Assembly: GCA_964463165.1 (NCBI GenBank)
Contig: CAYXBK010000007.1
Coordinates: 62,001-126,000, forward strand
Reading direction: 5' to 3'
Length of the DNA: 64,000 nt
Source of the DNA: UBA7236 sp964463165
Lineage (GTDB): Bacteria > Bacteroidota > Bacteroidia > Chitinophagales > BACL12
In this document: in pieces, positions 9,637 through 18,735 of the stretch
Layout: each line of letters opens with the position of its first letter
Numbering within the stretch: the first letter of the stretch is position 1
Made by a program: the position numbers and the translations under genes
The notes under the pieces: model-generated
Told to the model about the DNA's origin: nothing
The model's input: the letters and a program-made list of their open reading frames with translations, nothing else
Databases searched by the model: none

Positions 9637-10401
9637 ATGGACTATTTCGATTTTAGCATATTTGCTTCCGGTGATACCTGGATCGCATTACTTACACTTA
9701 CGGTTCTGGAAATCGTACTTGGAATCGATAACATTATTTTTATATCGATTTTATCAACCAAACTTCCGGAAAATCAGCAAAGGCCAGCCCGAAGATGGGG
9801 CCTTGCACTCGCAATGATCACCCGTGTGCTGCTGCTTCTTTCACTCAGCTGGATTTTAGGATTGGATGCCGACCTGTTTTCAATCGGGAGTCACGGTGTT
9901 TCAGGACGTGATATTGTTTTACTTGCCGGAGGTTTGTTCCTGATCTACAAGGCAACCGCGGAAATTCATGAAAAAATTGAAGGCGACGACCATGCGGAAA
10001 TGACTGAAGTAAAACGCCCTTCGTTCACTTCGGTCATTTTACAAATACTGGTTCTCGATATTGTTTTTTCACTCGATTCTGTAATTACTGCAGTAGGGAT
10101 GGTGGAACCGGAAAAAGTTTTGGTAATGATACTTGCTGTGATCATAGCTGTAATCATTATGTTGTTTGCGGCAGATCCGATCAGCAATTTCGTTCATAAA
10201 CATCCAACCGTAAAAATGCTCGCACTTGCGTTTCTTGTGTTGATCGGCGTTTCATTACTCGTTGAGGGTTGGGGCGGACATGTAGATAAGGCTTATATTT
10301 ATTTTGCAATGGGATTTGCCATATTGGTGGAAATGCTCAATCTGCAAATGAAAAAGAATGCGGCAAAGAAAAAAGCGAGGAGAGAAGCGGGGAAAAAGTA
10401 G
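9637..10401 (+). CDS. TerC family integral membrane protein
   Basis: I place the start at ATG 9637 (MDYFDFSIFASGDTW). An upstream GTG at 9586 would add 17 residues not typical of the family. The protein of about 254 residues has roughly seven transmembrane segments and the family's paired acidic motifs LEIVLGIDNIIFIS (start) and LDIVFSLDSVITAVGMV (middle). TerC-family proteins are implicated in metal (often Mn2+) export and in metallation of exported proteins. The C-terminal tail is lysine/arginine-rich and cytoplasmic. Transport specificity is inferred only from the family. Confidence 0.9.
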   Translation: MDYFDFSIFASGDTWIALLTLTVLEIVLGIDNIIFISILSTKLPENQQRPARRWGLALAMITRVLLLLSLSWILGLDADLFSIGSHGVSGRDIVLLAGGLFLIYKATAEIHEKIEGDDHAEMTEVKRPSFTSVILQILVLDIVFSLDSVITAVGMVEPEKVLVMILAVIIAVIIMLFAADPISNFVHKHPTVKMLALAFLVLIGVSLLVEGWGGHVDKAYIYFAMGFAILVEMLNLQMKKNAAKKKARREAGKK

Positions 10402-10445
10402 GCAGTCGCAGTGGGCAGTTGGCGGTCTCAGTGGGCAGTCGAATA
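10402..10445. repeat. Degenerate tandem 'GCAGTCGCAGTGGGCAGT' word repeat
   Basis: Directly after the TerC stop are about five imperfect copies of a 7-10-bp word (GGCAGT / GCAGTCG). It is the first of many such word tracts in the gaps of this window. A second word tract (CAGCTAATCAACCAGC) sits at about 10494-10513, up to the stop of the next gene. Confidence 0.7.
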
Positions 10446-10510
10446 CGCGGCAACTATTATAAATTAAATATTCATACCTGAACGATAATTCCAATCAGCT
10501 AATCAACCAG

Positions 10511-11758
10511 CTATTCAGATTTAAACAACCATTTTTGTTTTGCCGCCAATAATGCGGGGAAGAAAGATGCAATACTCCCGATAAAAATAATTGTGAGGAA
10601 TACATTCACATAATCTTTCCATTCAAGCGATATCGGGTAGGCGGCAACTACAAAAGTCCCCTGACCGGGAATCGTAATAAATCCGTATTTTAATTGCAGC
10701 CAGCATAAAATTGTTGCCAATAGAAAACCGATTGTAATACTCACTAATGTTTGCAAGACACCTTGCACAAAAAATATATTTCTGATCGTTGATTCACTTG
10801 CACCGAGTGAACGCAGTACACCGATATCTTTTCTCTTATCGATCACCAGCATGGCAATCGAACCGATCATATTAAATGCTGCAATAATGAAAATAAAAGT
10901 GAGTATTAAATAAACCGCCCATTTTTCAGAGCGCATAACGCGATATAAAAACTCATTTTGCATGAAACGGTTTTTCACTTCAAATTTTTCACCCATTATT
11001 TTTTCGATCTGTGGAATTATTGAAGAAGTGCTGCCTTTCTCATTTAATTTTATCTCAATTGAACTGATCTCATTTTTATTATATTCCAGTAATTCACGGA
11101 TGAATTCGAGTGAAGTGATCACATATTTACTGTCAAATTCCTGCTGAATCCTGAAAACACCCATGGGTTGAATTCCCTTTTGAATAAATGTATTTCTCGG
11201 ATTGAATCCACCGCCCTTCATTCCACGCCGCGGCATAAAAACCTGCACAGGTGTATTGTCCAGGCCAAGTCCAACGGTTAATGTTGAAGCAACACCCGCT
11301 CCCATTACCGCACAATTGATATTGTAATTAAGGTAATTATAATTTAAAATATAATCGCCAACAAATACACTGTCTGCAACAGAGGTCACATATCTGTACA
11401 TCGAATCCACACCCTTTATTGTTGCAATATGTTCCTGTTTATTATATGCAAGCAATGCATTTTCTTCCAGTGTTTCGGTGAGGTAGGCAACACCTTTTAT
11501 ATTTTTTATTTGATTGATCTGCGCACTGTCTGCTTCAAATACTTTTCCTTCTTTCAGCGTAATTGTGATATCGGGATAAAATGAACTGTAAAGCCGCTGT
11601 ACTAAATTTTCAAATCCGTTGAATGCAGATAAAACAATAATAAGTGCCGCAGAGCCGATCACGATGCCCGTCATTGAAATGCCGGAAATAATATTGATCG
11701 CATTGGTTGATTTTTTTGAAAAGATATAACGCCAGGCAATGCGAAGAGTAAATTTCAT
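10511..11758 (-). CDS. FtsX-like ABC transporter permease of the LolC/LolE type
   Basis: The 415-residue protein has one N-terminal transmembrane helix (about 20-46, after the conserved WRYIFSKKSTNAINIISGIS), a large periplasmic MacB_PCD-like domain (about 50-270), and three C-terminal helices in the FtsX domain (about 275-405) with the SIAMLVIDKRKDIGVLRSLGAS coupling segment. LolC/E-type permeases extract lipoproteins from the inner membrane with the ATPase LolD, which is not in this window. It starts 18 bases downstream of rbfA on the same strand, so the two are probably cotranscribed. Confidence 0.88.
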   Translation of the reverse strand: MKFTLRIAWRYIFSKKSTNAINIISGISMTGIVIGSAALIIVLSAFNGFENLVQRLYSSFYPDITITLKEGKVFEADSAQINQIKNIKGVAYLTETLEENALLAYNKQEHIATIKGVDSMYRYVTSVADSVFVGDYILNYNYLNYNINCAVMGAGVASTLTVGLGLDNTPVQVFMPRRGMKGGGFNPRNTFIQKGIQPMGVFRIQQEFDSKYVITSLEFIRELLEYNKNEISSIEIKLNEKGSTSSIIPQIEKIMGEKFEVKNRFMQNEFLYRVMRSEKWAVYLILTFIFIIAAFNMIGSIAMLVIDKRKDIGVLRSLGASESTIRNIFFVQGVLQTLVSITIGFLLATILCWLQLKYGFITIPGQGTFVVAAYPISLEWKDYVNVFLTIIFIGSIASFFPALLAAKQKWLFKSE

Positions 11759-11776
11759 CTGCAGAATAAATTAAAT

Positions 11777-12160
11777 TCAGGAATTTGTATCTTCTGATTC
11801 TTTTGGTTTATCCTCTTCGTGAATTTTTTTAAATATTTCTTCAAGCCTGAAAACCTGGTCGAGTGTTTCATCAAGAAAAAATTGTATCTCCGGAATAATA
11901 CGCAACTGTTTCGCCATAATTCTTCCAAAGCGGCCACGCACATCACGGATATGGAGATTTAATTTATCTACAACGGTTTGCGCTTCTTTATCATTAAATA
12001 CACTGATGTAAATTTTACATTGTGCAAGATCAGGTGTAATGGAAACTTCAGTAACTGTAACGAACTTATGGCCATAATAATTTGCTCCTTCACGTTGCAG
12101 GAAACTGCCCATTTCATCCTGAATCAGCTGTGCGATCTGCTTTTGCCTTCTCGTATCCAT
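11777..12160 (-). CDS. rbfA: Ribosome-binding factor A
   Basis: The 127-residue protein matches RbfA in length and order. It has an N-terminal R-x-x-Q-I-A-x-L-I-Q-D-E-M helix, the KFVTVTEVSITPDLAQCKIYISVF strand block and the IRDVRGRFGRIMAKQLRIIPEIQFFLDETLD KH-fold region. RbfA acts in late maturation of the 16S rRNA 5' end in the 30S subunit. The acidic C-terminal tail is lineage-specific. It leads the rbfA-lolC/E-type pair and is divergent from the MsbA-like exporter. Confidence 0.95.
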   Translation of the reverse strand: MDTRRQKQIAQLIQDEMGSFLQREGANYYGHKFVTVTEVSITPDLAQCKIYISVFNDKEAQTVVDKLNLHIRDVRGRFGRIMAKQLRIIPEIQFFLDETLDQVFRLEEIFKKIHEEDKPKESEDTNS

Positions 12161-12224
12161 AATGCGCTAAGTTAGCATGTTTAGAGGATTCAACCCATCC
12201 ACGCCCCGATTAGTTTCCCTCTGG

Positions 12225-12260
12225 TTTGACATCCGGCGGACAGTAGTTTTTGTAATTTTG
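12225..12260 (+). promoter_or_regulatory. Candidate Bacteroidota promoter for the MsbA-like gene
   Basis: A TTTG (12225-12228) is followed after 24 bases by an exact -7 box TAATTTTG (12253-12260). The ATG is 8 bases further, so the mRNA would have almost no leader. The spacer is a little longer than usual. Confidence 0.45.
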
Positions 12261-12268
12261 ACCGCGAT

Positions 12269-14086
12269 ATGAAAAGTTACCTGAGGATTCTCAAATATGT
12301 TGGCAGGTTTAAATACTATGCGATATTAAACTTTGTGTTCAACCTGTTTTATGCATTCTTCAATTTATTTTCCATTTTAATGGTGATCCCTTTCCTGCAG
12401 ATCATATTTAAAACAGTGGAACCGCCGGCAACAAAACCTGAATTCAGCTGGAGCGTGAAACAACTGATGGTTTCGATTAATTATTCCTTTTCAAAATATG
12501 TGGCTGAACACGGCGAGTATACCGGTTTAATGCTGGTAAGTATTGGTGTGGTGATTATGTTTTTCATGAAAAATATATTTCGCTATCTCGCACTTTATTT
12601 TCTGGCTCCCCTGCGTACGGGTGTTGTTCGTGAATTGCGCCAGGGTGTATTCGATAAAATTCTGCAATTACCTATTTCTTATTTCAGTGAAACAAGAAAG
12701 GGAGATATCATTGCACGTATGAGTACCGACGTGAAGGAAGTGGAAACAAGCATCATGAATACAATTGAATCTACATTCAGGGATCCGATTACAATGCTTT
12801 GTTTTTTTGCCGCGATGATGGTGATCAGTGTTGAGCTCACATTATTTGTAATTATTTTATTACCTGTCGCAGGTTTTGTGATCGGAAGAATCGGAAAATC
12901 ATTAAAAAGAAAATCAAAACGTGAACAGGATCAGCTCGGATTTTTAATGTCGTTATTTGAAGAATCTTTATCGGGCTTGCGTATTATAAAAGCATTTAAT
13001 GCCGAGCGTCAGCAAAAAGGAAAATTCCTTCGCGAGAACCGCCAGCTTGAATCGCTTGCAACAAAAGCACTTCGCCGCTGGCAGGTGTCAAGCCCGTTAA
13101 TTGAATTTTTAAGCGTGATGGTGGTTGCGGCATTATTGTATTATGGTGGCAGCATTATCCTTAAAGGAAATGAAGCACTCACTGCAGATGTTTTCCTCGG
13201 TTATATTTTGGTGTTTGCAAATATGCTCGGGCCCGCACGCAATGTTGCCAATTCATATTTTTATATTCAGCGAGGTGTTGCATCACTTGAAAGAATTGAA
13301 GTGATCATGGATGCGGAAATCAATATCAAGGAAAGTTTACATGCAACAAATATTAAAACATTCGAACATGAAGTGGAGTACCGAGATGTAAGTTTTCAAT
13401 ATGCGGACACACCTGTTTTGAAAAACATTCACCTGAAAATCGGTAAAGGAAAAATGATTGCATTGGTTGGGCCGTCGGGTTCGGGTAAATCAACATTTGC
13501 CGATTTACTTGCACGATATCATGATGTAAGTTCCGGTGAAATATTAATTGACGGATTAAATATCCGCGATTTAAGAATTACAAGTTTGCGCAATCAATTG
13601 GGAATTGTAACACAGGAATCAATTTTATTCAACGATACGGTATTTAATAATATCGCATTCGGGGTGGATCAGGCAAATGAAGAAGATGTGATCAAGGCTG
13701 CAAAAGTGGCAAATGCACACGATTTTATCATGCGGCTTGAAAAAGGATATCAGACAATTATCGGCGACCGCGGAAGTAAATTAAGCGGTGGAGAAAGACA
13801 GCGCATTACCATTGCAAGGGCTATATTTAAAAATCCTCCGATCCTGATTCTCGATGAAGCAACTTCTTCACTTGATACGGAAAATGAAAAACTTGTGCAG
13901 GATGCATTATTTAAACTTATGCAGAACCGCACTTCTATTGTTATAGCACACCGCCTTTCAACGATTCAGTTTGCCGATGAAATTGTTGTAATGCAGGATG
14001 GCAGAATTGCAGAACGTGGAAATCATACTGCATTAATTGCGAAAAACGGTTTATATGCAAAGCTGGTGGAAATGCAGGCGTTTTGA
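12269..14086 (+). CDS. MsbA-like ABC transporter (fused permease and ATPase)
   Basis: The 605-residue half-transporter has a six-helix membrane domain (about 15-320, ABC_membrane) and an ATPase domain. The Walker A motif is GPSGSGKST (about residue 400), the signature LSGGERQRI (about 505), Walker B ILILDEATSSLD, and the H-loop IAHRLST. The architecture and family fit lipid A flippases (MsbA) and related exporters, acting as an inner-membrane homodimer. The substrate could instead be a peptide, drug or another lipid. An LpxH gene elsewhere in the window supports lipid A synthesis in this organism but not the assignment directly. Confidence 0.9.
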   Translation: MKSYLRILKYVGRFKYYAILNFVFNLFYAFFNLFSILMVIPFLQIIFKTVEPPATKPEFSWSVKQLMVSINYSFSKYVAEHGEYTGLMLVSIGVVIMFFMKNIFRYLALYFLAPLRTGVVRELRQGVFDKILQLPISYFSETRKGDIIARMSTDVKEVETSIMNTIESTFRDPITMLCFFAAMMVISVELTLFVIILLPVAGFVIGRIGKSLKRKSKREQDQLGFLMSLFEESLSGLRIIKAFNAERQQKGKFLRENRQLESLATKALRRWQVSSPLIEFLSVMVVAALLYYGGSIILKGNEALTADVFLGYILVFANMLGPARNVANSYFYIQRGVASLERIEVIMDAEINIKESLHATNIKTFEHEVEYRDVSFQYADTPVLKNIHLKIGKGKMIALVGPSGSGKSTFADLLARYHDVSSGEILIDGLNIRDLRITSLRNQLGIVTQESILFNDTVFNNIAFGVDQANEEDVIKAAKVANAHDFIMRLEKGYQTIIGDRGSKLSGGERQRITIARAIFKNPPILILDEATSSLDTENEKLVQDALFKLMQNRTSIVIAHRLSTIQFADEIVVMQDGRIAERGNHTALIAKNGLYAKLVEMQAF

Positions 14087-14130
14087 TGAAATACCTTTTA
14101 TTTTTAATTCATCCCACTCACAACCTTTCA

Positions 14131-14226
14131 TGCCGGGCCTGCCTGTCGCAGCGCATGGATCAGTAGCGGCAGGTAGAACTGATCGGCATCTTATTAAAAA
14201 ACGAATTGCGGCCCGAAGGCCGCAAT
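14131..14226. repeat. Dispersed GC-rich element and 9-bp hairpin
   Basis: Bases 14138-14174 (GCCTGCCTGTCGCAGCGCATGG...GCGGCAGGT) resemble the reverse complement of the CCTGCCGGCCGACG element at 19951-19992 and 23742-23782. Next comes a perfect hairpin, ATTGCGGCC (14205-14213), loop CGAA, GGCCGCAAT (14218-14226), then a T-rich stretch. The hairpin could terminate the exporter transcript. The rest of the gap (14087-14315) shows no gene. Confidence 0.6.
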
Positions 14227-14315
14227 GACGTTATCTTTTTTATAGCGGTGTGCGATTTATCTAACTTATTCTTTTCATCTGAATTGACCGGATTAAATAT
14301 GAATATTCAGGAATA

Positions 14316-16970
14316 TTAATAATCTGAACCTGCATTGATCTCCTCAAGTACTTTATTGATATAATCAATTGAGATCTGATATTGTTTTTTAGTGAATTCA
14401 TCTGCTGTTTCCATATTGGTTTCATACGTCGTAACCAATCCGGTTAAAATCGTTTGTGCGCTGTACGACATCCAGAAATTCTCTTCGTCCAAAGCAATAC
14501 GTTTCAATTCATCAACACCTTTTTGAATGACATATGAATCATTCATTCGCTGCAGGAATGGTTCATAATAGATCATCACATAATACGCTTCGTATCCTGA
14601 AGATTCGGAAAGCTTTGTGAGAAAATAATCATTGTCTGTCGCCACTCCTTCATTTCCCAAAATACTTAATACTGTATATTTAATACTGAAATTATCTTCC
14701 TTCATGAATTTTCTCGCCTGCTCAACACCTTTCACCGGATCAATTTCATATAAGGCGATCATGGCATTTGATATTACCGAATAGGATGAATCCTTCATCG
14801 CATTCAGTAAAATTTCTTCTTCATTAATTCCATCCAGTTCCGATAACCTTCTCAGCGCCGATCCACGCACATAACTTTTTGGATCGTGCTGCGCCATGTC
14901 GACGATTTTATTTTTTATTTCTGTTGATGTTGTTGCATCTATCATCAATGTATCCAGCACAAATTCCCTGATTGCCCAATGCTTGTCGTATAATGCACTT
15001 TCCATTAATGCTCTTGCAGATGTATCGGAGAACTGATCAATTGATAACCAGTCTACACTTTCATATCTGTCTAAATACAGCGGTGCATGTTTATATTGGA
15101 AAATATATTCAGGTACGGATTTACTATCTGTTTTATAGCAAAGCAACATTTTTTCTGCATCCACATTCACAAGGTCCGGTGCAGTTTCACTGCTGAATGT
15201 AAATTCCTGTCTTGCCCTGTCTACCAGGATCCGGTGGCGTTCAACTTTTCCATTTGCATAAATGTCCACGTCAATCGGTAGAGTATAAATGGGTGCTGTG
15301 GTTGTATCCTGGAATTGTTCAATATGAATTGAGATTGTTTTGGTTTCTTCGTTGTATTCCGAATAAATATCCAGAGACGGATGGCCGCTGTTGAGGAACC
15401 ATTCATCAAAGAACCAATGCAGATCTTCTCCACTTACAGCTTCCATTGCAAGGCGTAAATTTTCTATTTCAACGGAGCTGAATTTATTATCGTTGAGATA
15501 TTTATTTAATCCCGCAAAAAATGCATCATCTCCCAGATATTTGCGCAGCATATGCAACACTCTTCCGCCTTTCGCATAAGAATGCGAATCAAACATATCT
15601 TCACGTGAATCATAATTAAAACGAATGAGGTTAACCTGCTTATAACTTGCTTCATCGAGGTATGTGCTCAAATCATTTTGTCCAAGCTGATCGGCATCAT
15701 CACGGCCGTATTTATATTCACGCCATAAATATTCGCCATACGTTGCGAATGATTCATTTAACGGCACATTACTCCAGCTTTCACAGGTAACAAGATCGCC
15801 GAACCATTGATGAAATAATTCGTGCGAAATCACATCCTCATTTGATTCATCCAATAATTCACGTGCTGTTTGCTGTAAAAATTCACCGTGCACGGTTGCG
15901 GTCGTATTTTCCATCGCACCACTCACATAATCACGAACTACTACTTGCGCATATTTTGGCCATGCATATTTTACGCCGAGTTTATTGCTGAAAAATTCAA
16001 TCATTTCCGGTGTATTTCCGAAAATGGCTTTCGCATCCTGTTCATATTTTTTCTCCACATAATAATTTACCGGCATGCCTTTCCAGTTATCTTTTACAAT
16101 TGCATATTCACCAATTGCCATCATAAATAAATAGGGTGCATGCGGCAGATCCATTTTCCAGTAATCGGTTCTTGTGCCGTCTGTATTTTTCTTGGAAGAA
16201 ACAAGTGTGCCGTTCGATAATGTCTGATATTTATCTTCGATCGTTATGGATATTTCATCGGTGCAACGTTCGTTCGGATTATCAATAGTAGGACACCAGC
16301 AGGAAGTTGCTTCGGTTTCTCCCTGTGTCCATATCTGCATCGGCTTATCTTTTTCGAGCTCTTCATTATTTATAAAATATAATCCCTTGTCAGAAGTAAT
16401 TGCAGCACTGCCGCCTTCAGTTAATGTATTGGGCTTGGCGATATAATCTATAAAAATTGTGTACTCTTCGTTTCTTGAATACGTGCGCCCCAGGTTTATT
16501 TTTATTTGCAATGTATCAGGTACTGTGTCTGTATTATAAATATAACTGAGTGGTGTTTTACCGGTAGCAGTCACCATACTTATTTCTTTTATTTCAAATC
16601 CTTTTGCATCAAGTGTTAATTCGGATGTCGGATAAAAATATGGCTTGAGTGTAAGTGTTGCTTTGCCGTACATCCACGCTTTTTTCCAGTCAAAACGCAC
16701 TTCAAGTTTTGTATGGAGAAGGTCATTTACTTTCTTTTCACTTCCCATGTATATAACAGGGCTGTACGGGCTGATTACCGTATCGTTTTCAGAATACGAA
16801 TCATAATAATCTTCATCTTCATATTCTTCATAATCATAATCTTCATAACCTGTATAACTGGTATCAATATCGCCCATATATTCTTCAGAACTGTAAATCT
16901 TTTTTGTCGGATCGCATTGTATAAACAAAATAGAAGACAAGCCGCAAACTGCCAATAATTTTAATTTCAT
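14316..16970 (-). CDS. M1 family metallopeptidase lipoprotein with C-terminal HEAT-like region
   Basis: I choose ATG 16970 over the upstream candidate at 17039 because it begins a clean lipoprotein signal (MKLKLLAVCGLSSILFIQC, lipobox Cys19). An acidic Asp/Glu/Tyr-rich linker follows. The M1 aminopeptidase fold carries GAMENTTA (about residue 348) and the zinc site HELFHQW (about 379) followed by NESFATYGEYLW, which supplies the third ligand Glu. The C-terminal third has HEAT/armadillo-like repeats (YVRGSALRRLSEL, YSVISNAMIALYEI). It probably trims peptides in the periplasm, anchored by lipid. Substrate preference is unknown. Confidence 0.92.
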   Translation of the reverse strand: MKLKLLAVCGLSSILFIQCDPTKKIYSSEEYMGDIDTSYTGYEDYDYEEYEDEDYYDSYSENDTVISPYSPVIYMGSEKKVNDLLHTKLEVRFDWKKAWMYGKATLTLKPYFYPTSELTLDAKGFEIKEISMVTATGKTPLSYIYNTDTVPDTLQIKINLGRTYSRNEEYTIFIDYIAKPNTLTEGGSAAITSDKGLYFINNEELEKDKPMQIWTQGETEATSCWCPTIDNPNERCTDEISITIEDKYQTLSNGTLVSSKKNTDGTRTDYWKMDLPHAPYLFMMAIGEYAIVKDNWKGMPVNYYVEKKYEQDAKAIFGNTPEMIEFFSNKLGVKYAWPKYAQVVVRDYVSGAMENTTATVHGEFLQQTARELLDESNEDVISHELFHQWFGDLVTCESWSNVPLNESFATYGEYLWREYKYGRDDADQLGQNDLSTYLDEASYKQVNLIRFNYDSREDMFDSHSYAKGGRVLHMLRKYLGDDAFFAGLNKYLNDNKFSSVEIENLRLAMEAVSGEDLHWFFDEWFLNSGHPSLDIYSEYNEETKTISIHIEQFQDTTTAPIYTLPIDVDIYANGKVERHRILVDRARQEFTFSSETAPDLVNVDAEKMLLCYKTDSKSVPEYIFQYKHAPLYLDRYESVDWLSIDQFSDTSARALMESALYDKHWAIREFVLDTLMIDATTSTEIKNKIVDMAQHDPKSYVRGSALRRLSELDGINEEEILLNAMKDSSYSVISNAMIALYEIDPVKGVEQARKFMKEDNFSIKYTVLSILGNEGVATDNDYFLTKLSESSGYEAYYVMIYYEPFLQRMNDSYVIQKGVDELKRIALDEENFWMSYSAQTILTGLVTTYETNMETADEFTKKQYQISIDYINKVLEEINAGSDY

Positions 16971-17063
16971 AGCTTTGTTTTTAGTAACCCGTTTTAGGGT
17001 GCGTAAAGTTACACATTTGAAATTTTCATAAACAGCCAAACCGGAGAGATTCGCATATCAATT

Positions 17064-17552
17064 ATGAATAAAGTGACAGTAAATGGCAAAACCACCTTTG
17101 AAATAGATGGTTCAATAATAAACGGCAATGCATTTTTAGCCGATATCGTGCGGACGGGCGACCGGTTTTATCATGTTTTGCAAAACGGGAAATCATATTC
17201 TGTTGAATTACTGAAAGCAGATCATCCTGCGAAAACCATTACCCTGAAAGTGAATAATTCTGTTTTTGAAATGCATGTGAAAGACAAATTTGATCAGTTG
17301 CTCGATCAGATGGGACTCACGAGTGCTACGAAATTTCTGGCAGGAGAATTAAAAGCCCCGATGCCAGGGTTGGTGATTGATGTGCGGGTTGAAACAGGGC
17401 AACAAGTGAAAAAAGGTGATGCCGTACTCGTACTTGAAGCAATGAAAATGGAAAATGTTTTAAAAGCTGCCGGCGACGGAAAAGTAAAAAGCATTGAAGT
17501 ATCAAAAGGAAAAAATGTTGAGAAGGGGCAGGTGTTGATTGTGTTTGAATAG
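17064..17552 (+). CDS. Biotin carboxyl carrier (biotin/lipoyl attachment) protein
   Basis: In this 162-residue protein the C-terminal 70 residues form a biotinyl domain (APMPGLVIDVRVETGQQVKKGD) with the biotinylation motif EAMKMEN, the modified Lys being residue 128. The N-terminal half resembles the spacer of the carrier subunits of acyl-CoA carboxylases in Bacteroidota. It carries CO2 between a biotin carboxylase and a carboxyltransferase, neither of which is adjacent. The biotin ligase gene is about 12 kb away at 29134. Whether it serves acetyl-, propionyl- or methylcrotonyl-CoA carboxylase is not visible. Confidence 0.88.
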   Translation: MNKVTVNGKTTFEIDGSIINGNAFLADIVRTGDRFYHVLQNGKSYSVELLKADHPAKTITLKVNNSVFEMHVKDKFDQLLDQMGLTSATKFLAGELKAPMPGLVIDVRVETGQQVKKGDAVLVLEAMKMENVLKAAGDGKVKSIEVSKGKNVEKGQVLIVFE

Positions 17553-17574
17553 ATGCCGCTGGCTGATTATTGCT

Positions 17575-17648
17575 GGTACCAGTATCTAGTATCTAGTAGC
17601 TAGCAGCTAGTGGCTAGCGGCTAGTAGCTAGTGCCTATCGGCTAGTAT
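17575..17648. repeat. Degenerate tandem 'TAGTAGCTAGCGGC' word repeat
   Basis: About eight imperfect copies of a 7-10-bp word built on CTAGTAGCTAG fill the gap between the convergent biotin carrier and KdsD-type genes. The copies differ by substitutions (TATCTAG, GGCTAG, AGCTAG). Confidence 0.8.
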
Positions 17649-17649
17649 C

Positions 17650-18606
17650 TCACGACTGATAAATATCATGTATCCGGATTAACCCGACACAGACTCCATT
17701 TTCAACAACAGGCAATACAGATAATTGAGACGCTCTGTTTTCCATCAGATCAACCGCTTCTTTTAAACTTGCATGCGGCGAAACGGAAATGGGATTTTTT
17801 GTCATGACGCTTGCAACAGTTGAATTGTTTACATCAAGATCTTTTAATAGACTTCTGCGCACATCGCCATCGGTAATTAATCCGATCAGATTATTTTTTT
17901 CATTTACAACACATGCGGCACCCAGATTGAATTTTGTCATGGCAATAATCAATTCACGAAAAGTTTGATTTTCTTTTACCAATGCCACTTCAAATAATTC
18001 ATGCATGACGTCTTCCACTTTTAATAAAAGATTTTTTCCCAATTGTCCTCCCGGGTGAAAACGGGCAAAATCTTTTTCTGTAAATCCTCTTGCATGCATA
18101 AGTGCAACTGCAAGTGCATCACCCAATGCAAGCGCAACGGTTGTGGATGCGGTGGGTGCAAGATTTAATGCATCGGCTTCATGATCCACAGTTGCATCCA
18201 AAACAAAATCCGAATTGCGTGCAATGGCGGAATTTAAATTTCCTACAATGGAAATTACTTTTGAATTTGATTCTTTGAAGAATGGAATAATACGCAGCAT
18301 TTCTGCAGTTGTACCGCTTTTGGTGATCATAATAACAGGGTCGCCGGATTGATATACGCCGAGATCGCCATGTGCCGCTTCGGCTGCATGTAAATAAACC
18401 GCCTGTGTGCCGGTGCTGCAAAGTGTTGCCGTTAATTTTTCGGCAACTGCACCTGATTTCCCGATTCCGCAGACAACTATTTTTCCGGGGTGAATTAATA
18501 TCGCATCCACTGCTGAATTAAAATCTTCATTCAGCCGATCCATCGCTCTTTGAATTTGGTTAGATTCAAATAGCAAAACGTTTTTTGCGATCTCTATGTA
18601 GCTCAT
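17650..18606 (-). CDS. kdsD: KpsF/GutQ family arabinose-5-phosphate isomerase
   Basis: The 318-residue protein has an SIS domain (about 30-170; GIGKSGAVAEKLTATLCSTGT and HGDLGVYQSGDPVIMITKSGTTAE) and two C-terminal CBS domains (about 200-318). This is the architecture of D-arabinose-5-phosphate isomerase, the first step of Kdo synthesis for lipopolysaccharide. It sits next to nucleotide-sugar genes (18736, 20006) on the same strand, consistent with envelope sugar supply. The repeats in between suggest separate transcription units. Confidence 0.92.
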   Translation of the reverse strand: MSYIEIAKNVLLFESNQIQRAMDRLNEDFNSAVDAILIHPGKIVVCGIGKSGAVAEKLTATLCSTGTQAVYLHAAEAAHGDLGVYQSGDPVIMITKSGTTAEMLRIIPFFKESNSKVISIVGNLNSAIARNSDFVLDATVDHEADALNLAPTASTTVALALGDALAVALMHARGFTEKDFARFHPGGQLGKNLLLKVEDVMHELFEVALVKENQTFRELIIAMTKFNLGAACVVNEKNNLIGLITDGDVRRSLLKDLDVNNSTVASVMTKNPISVSPHASLKEAVDLMENRASQLSVLPVVENGVCVGLIRIHDIYQS

Positions 18607-18664
18607 TTTTTATTTGTGTTAGTAAAATTAAGAAAACTCCTTGGCCTTTATTTTCCATTTCATA

Positions 18665-18718
18665 ATCCACGGTCCACAGTCGTCAGTCCACAGTCCACAG
18701 TCTTCAGTCGGCAGTCTC
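18665..18718. repeat. Degenerate tandem 'CAGTCCACAGTC' word repeat
   Basis: About six imperfect copies of a CAGTC(CA) / CAGTCGT word lie between the kdsD-type gene and the upstream decarboxylase gene. The word differs from those in neighbouring gaps. Confidence 0.75.
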
Positions 18719-18735
18719 ACTCATCCTGGCTTATA

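Noticed and set aside
16971..17039. Upstream start for the M1 peptidase
   Set aside because: It would place 23 residues before an intact lipoprotein signal and lipobox.
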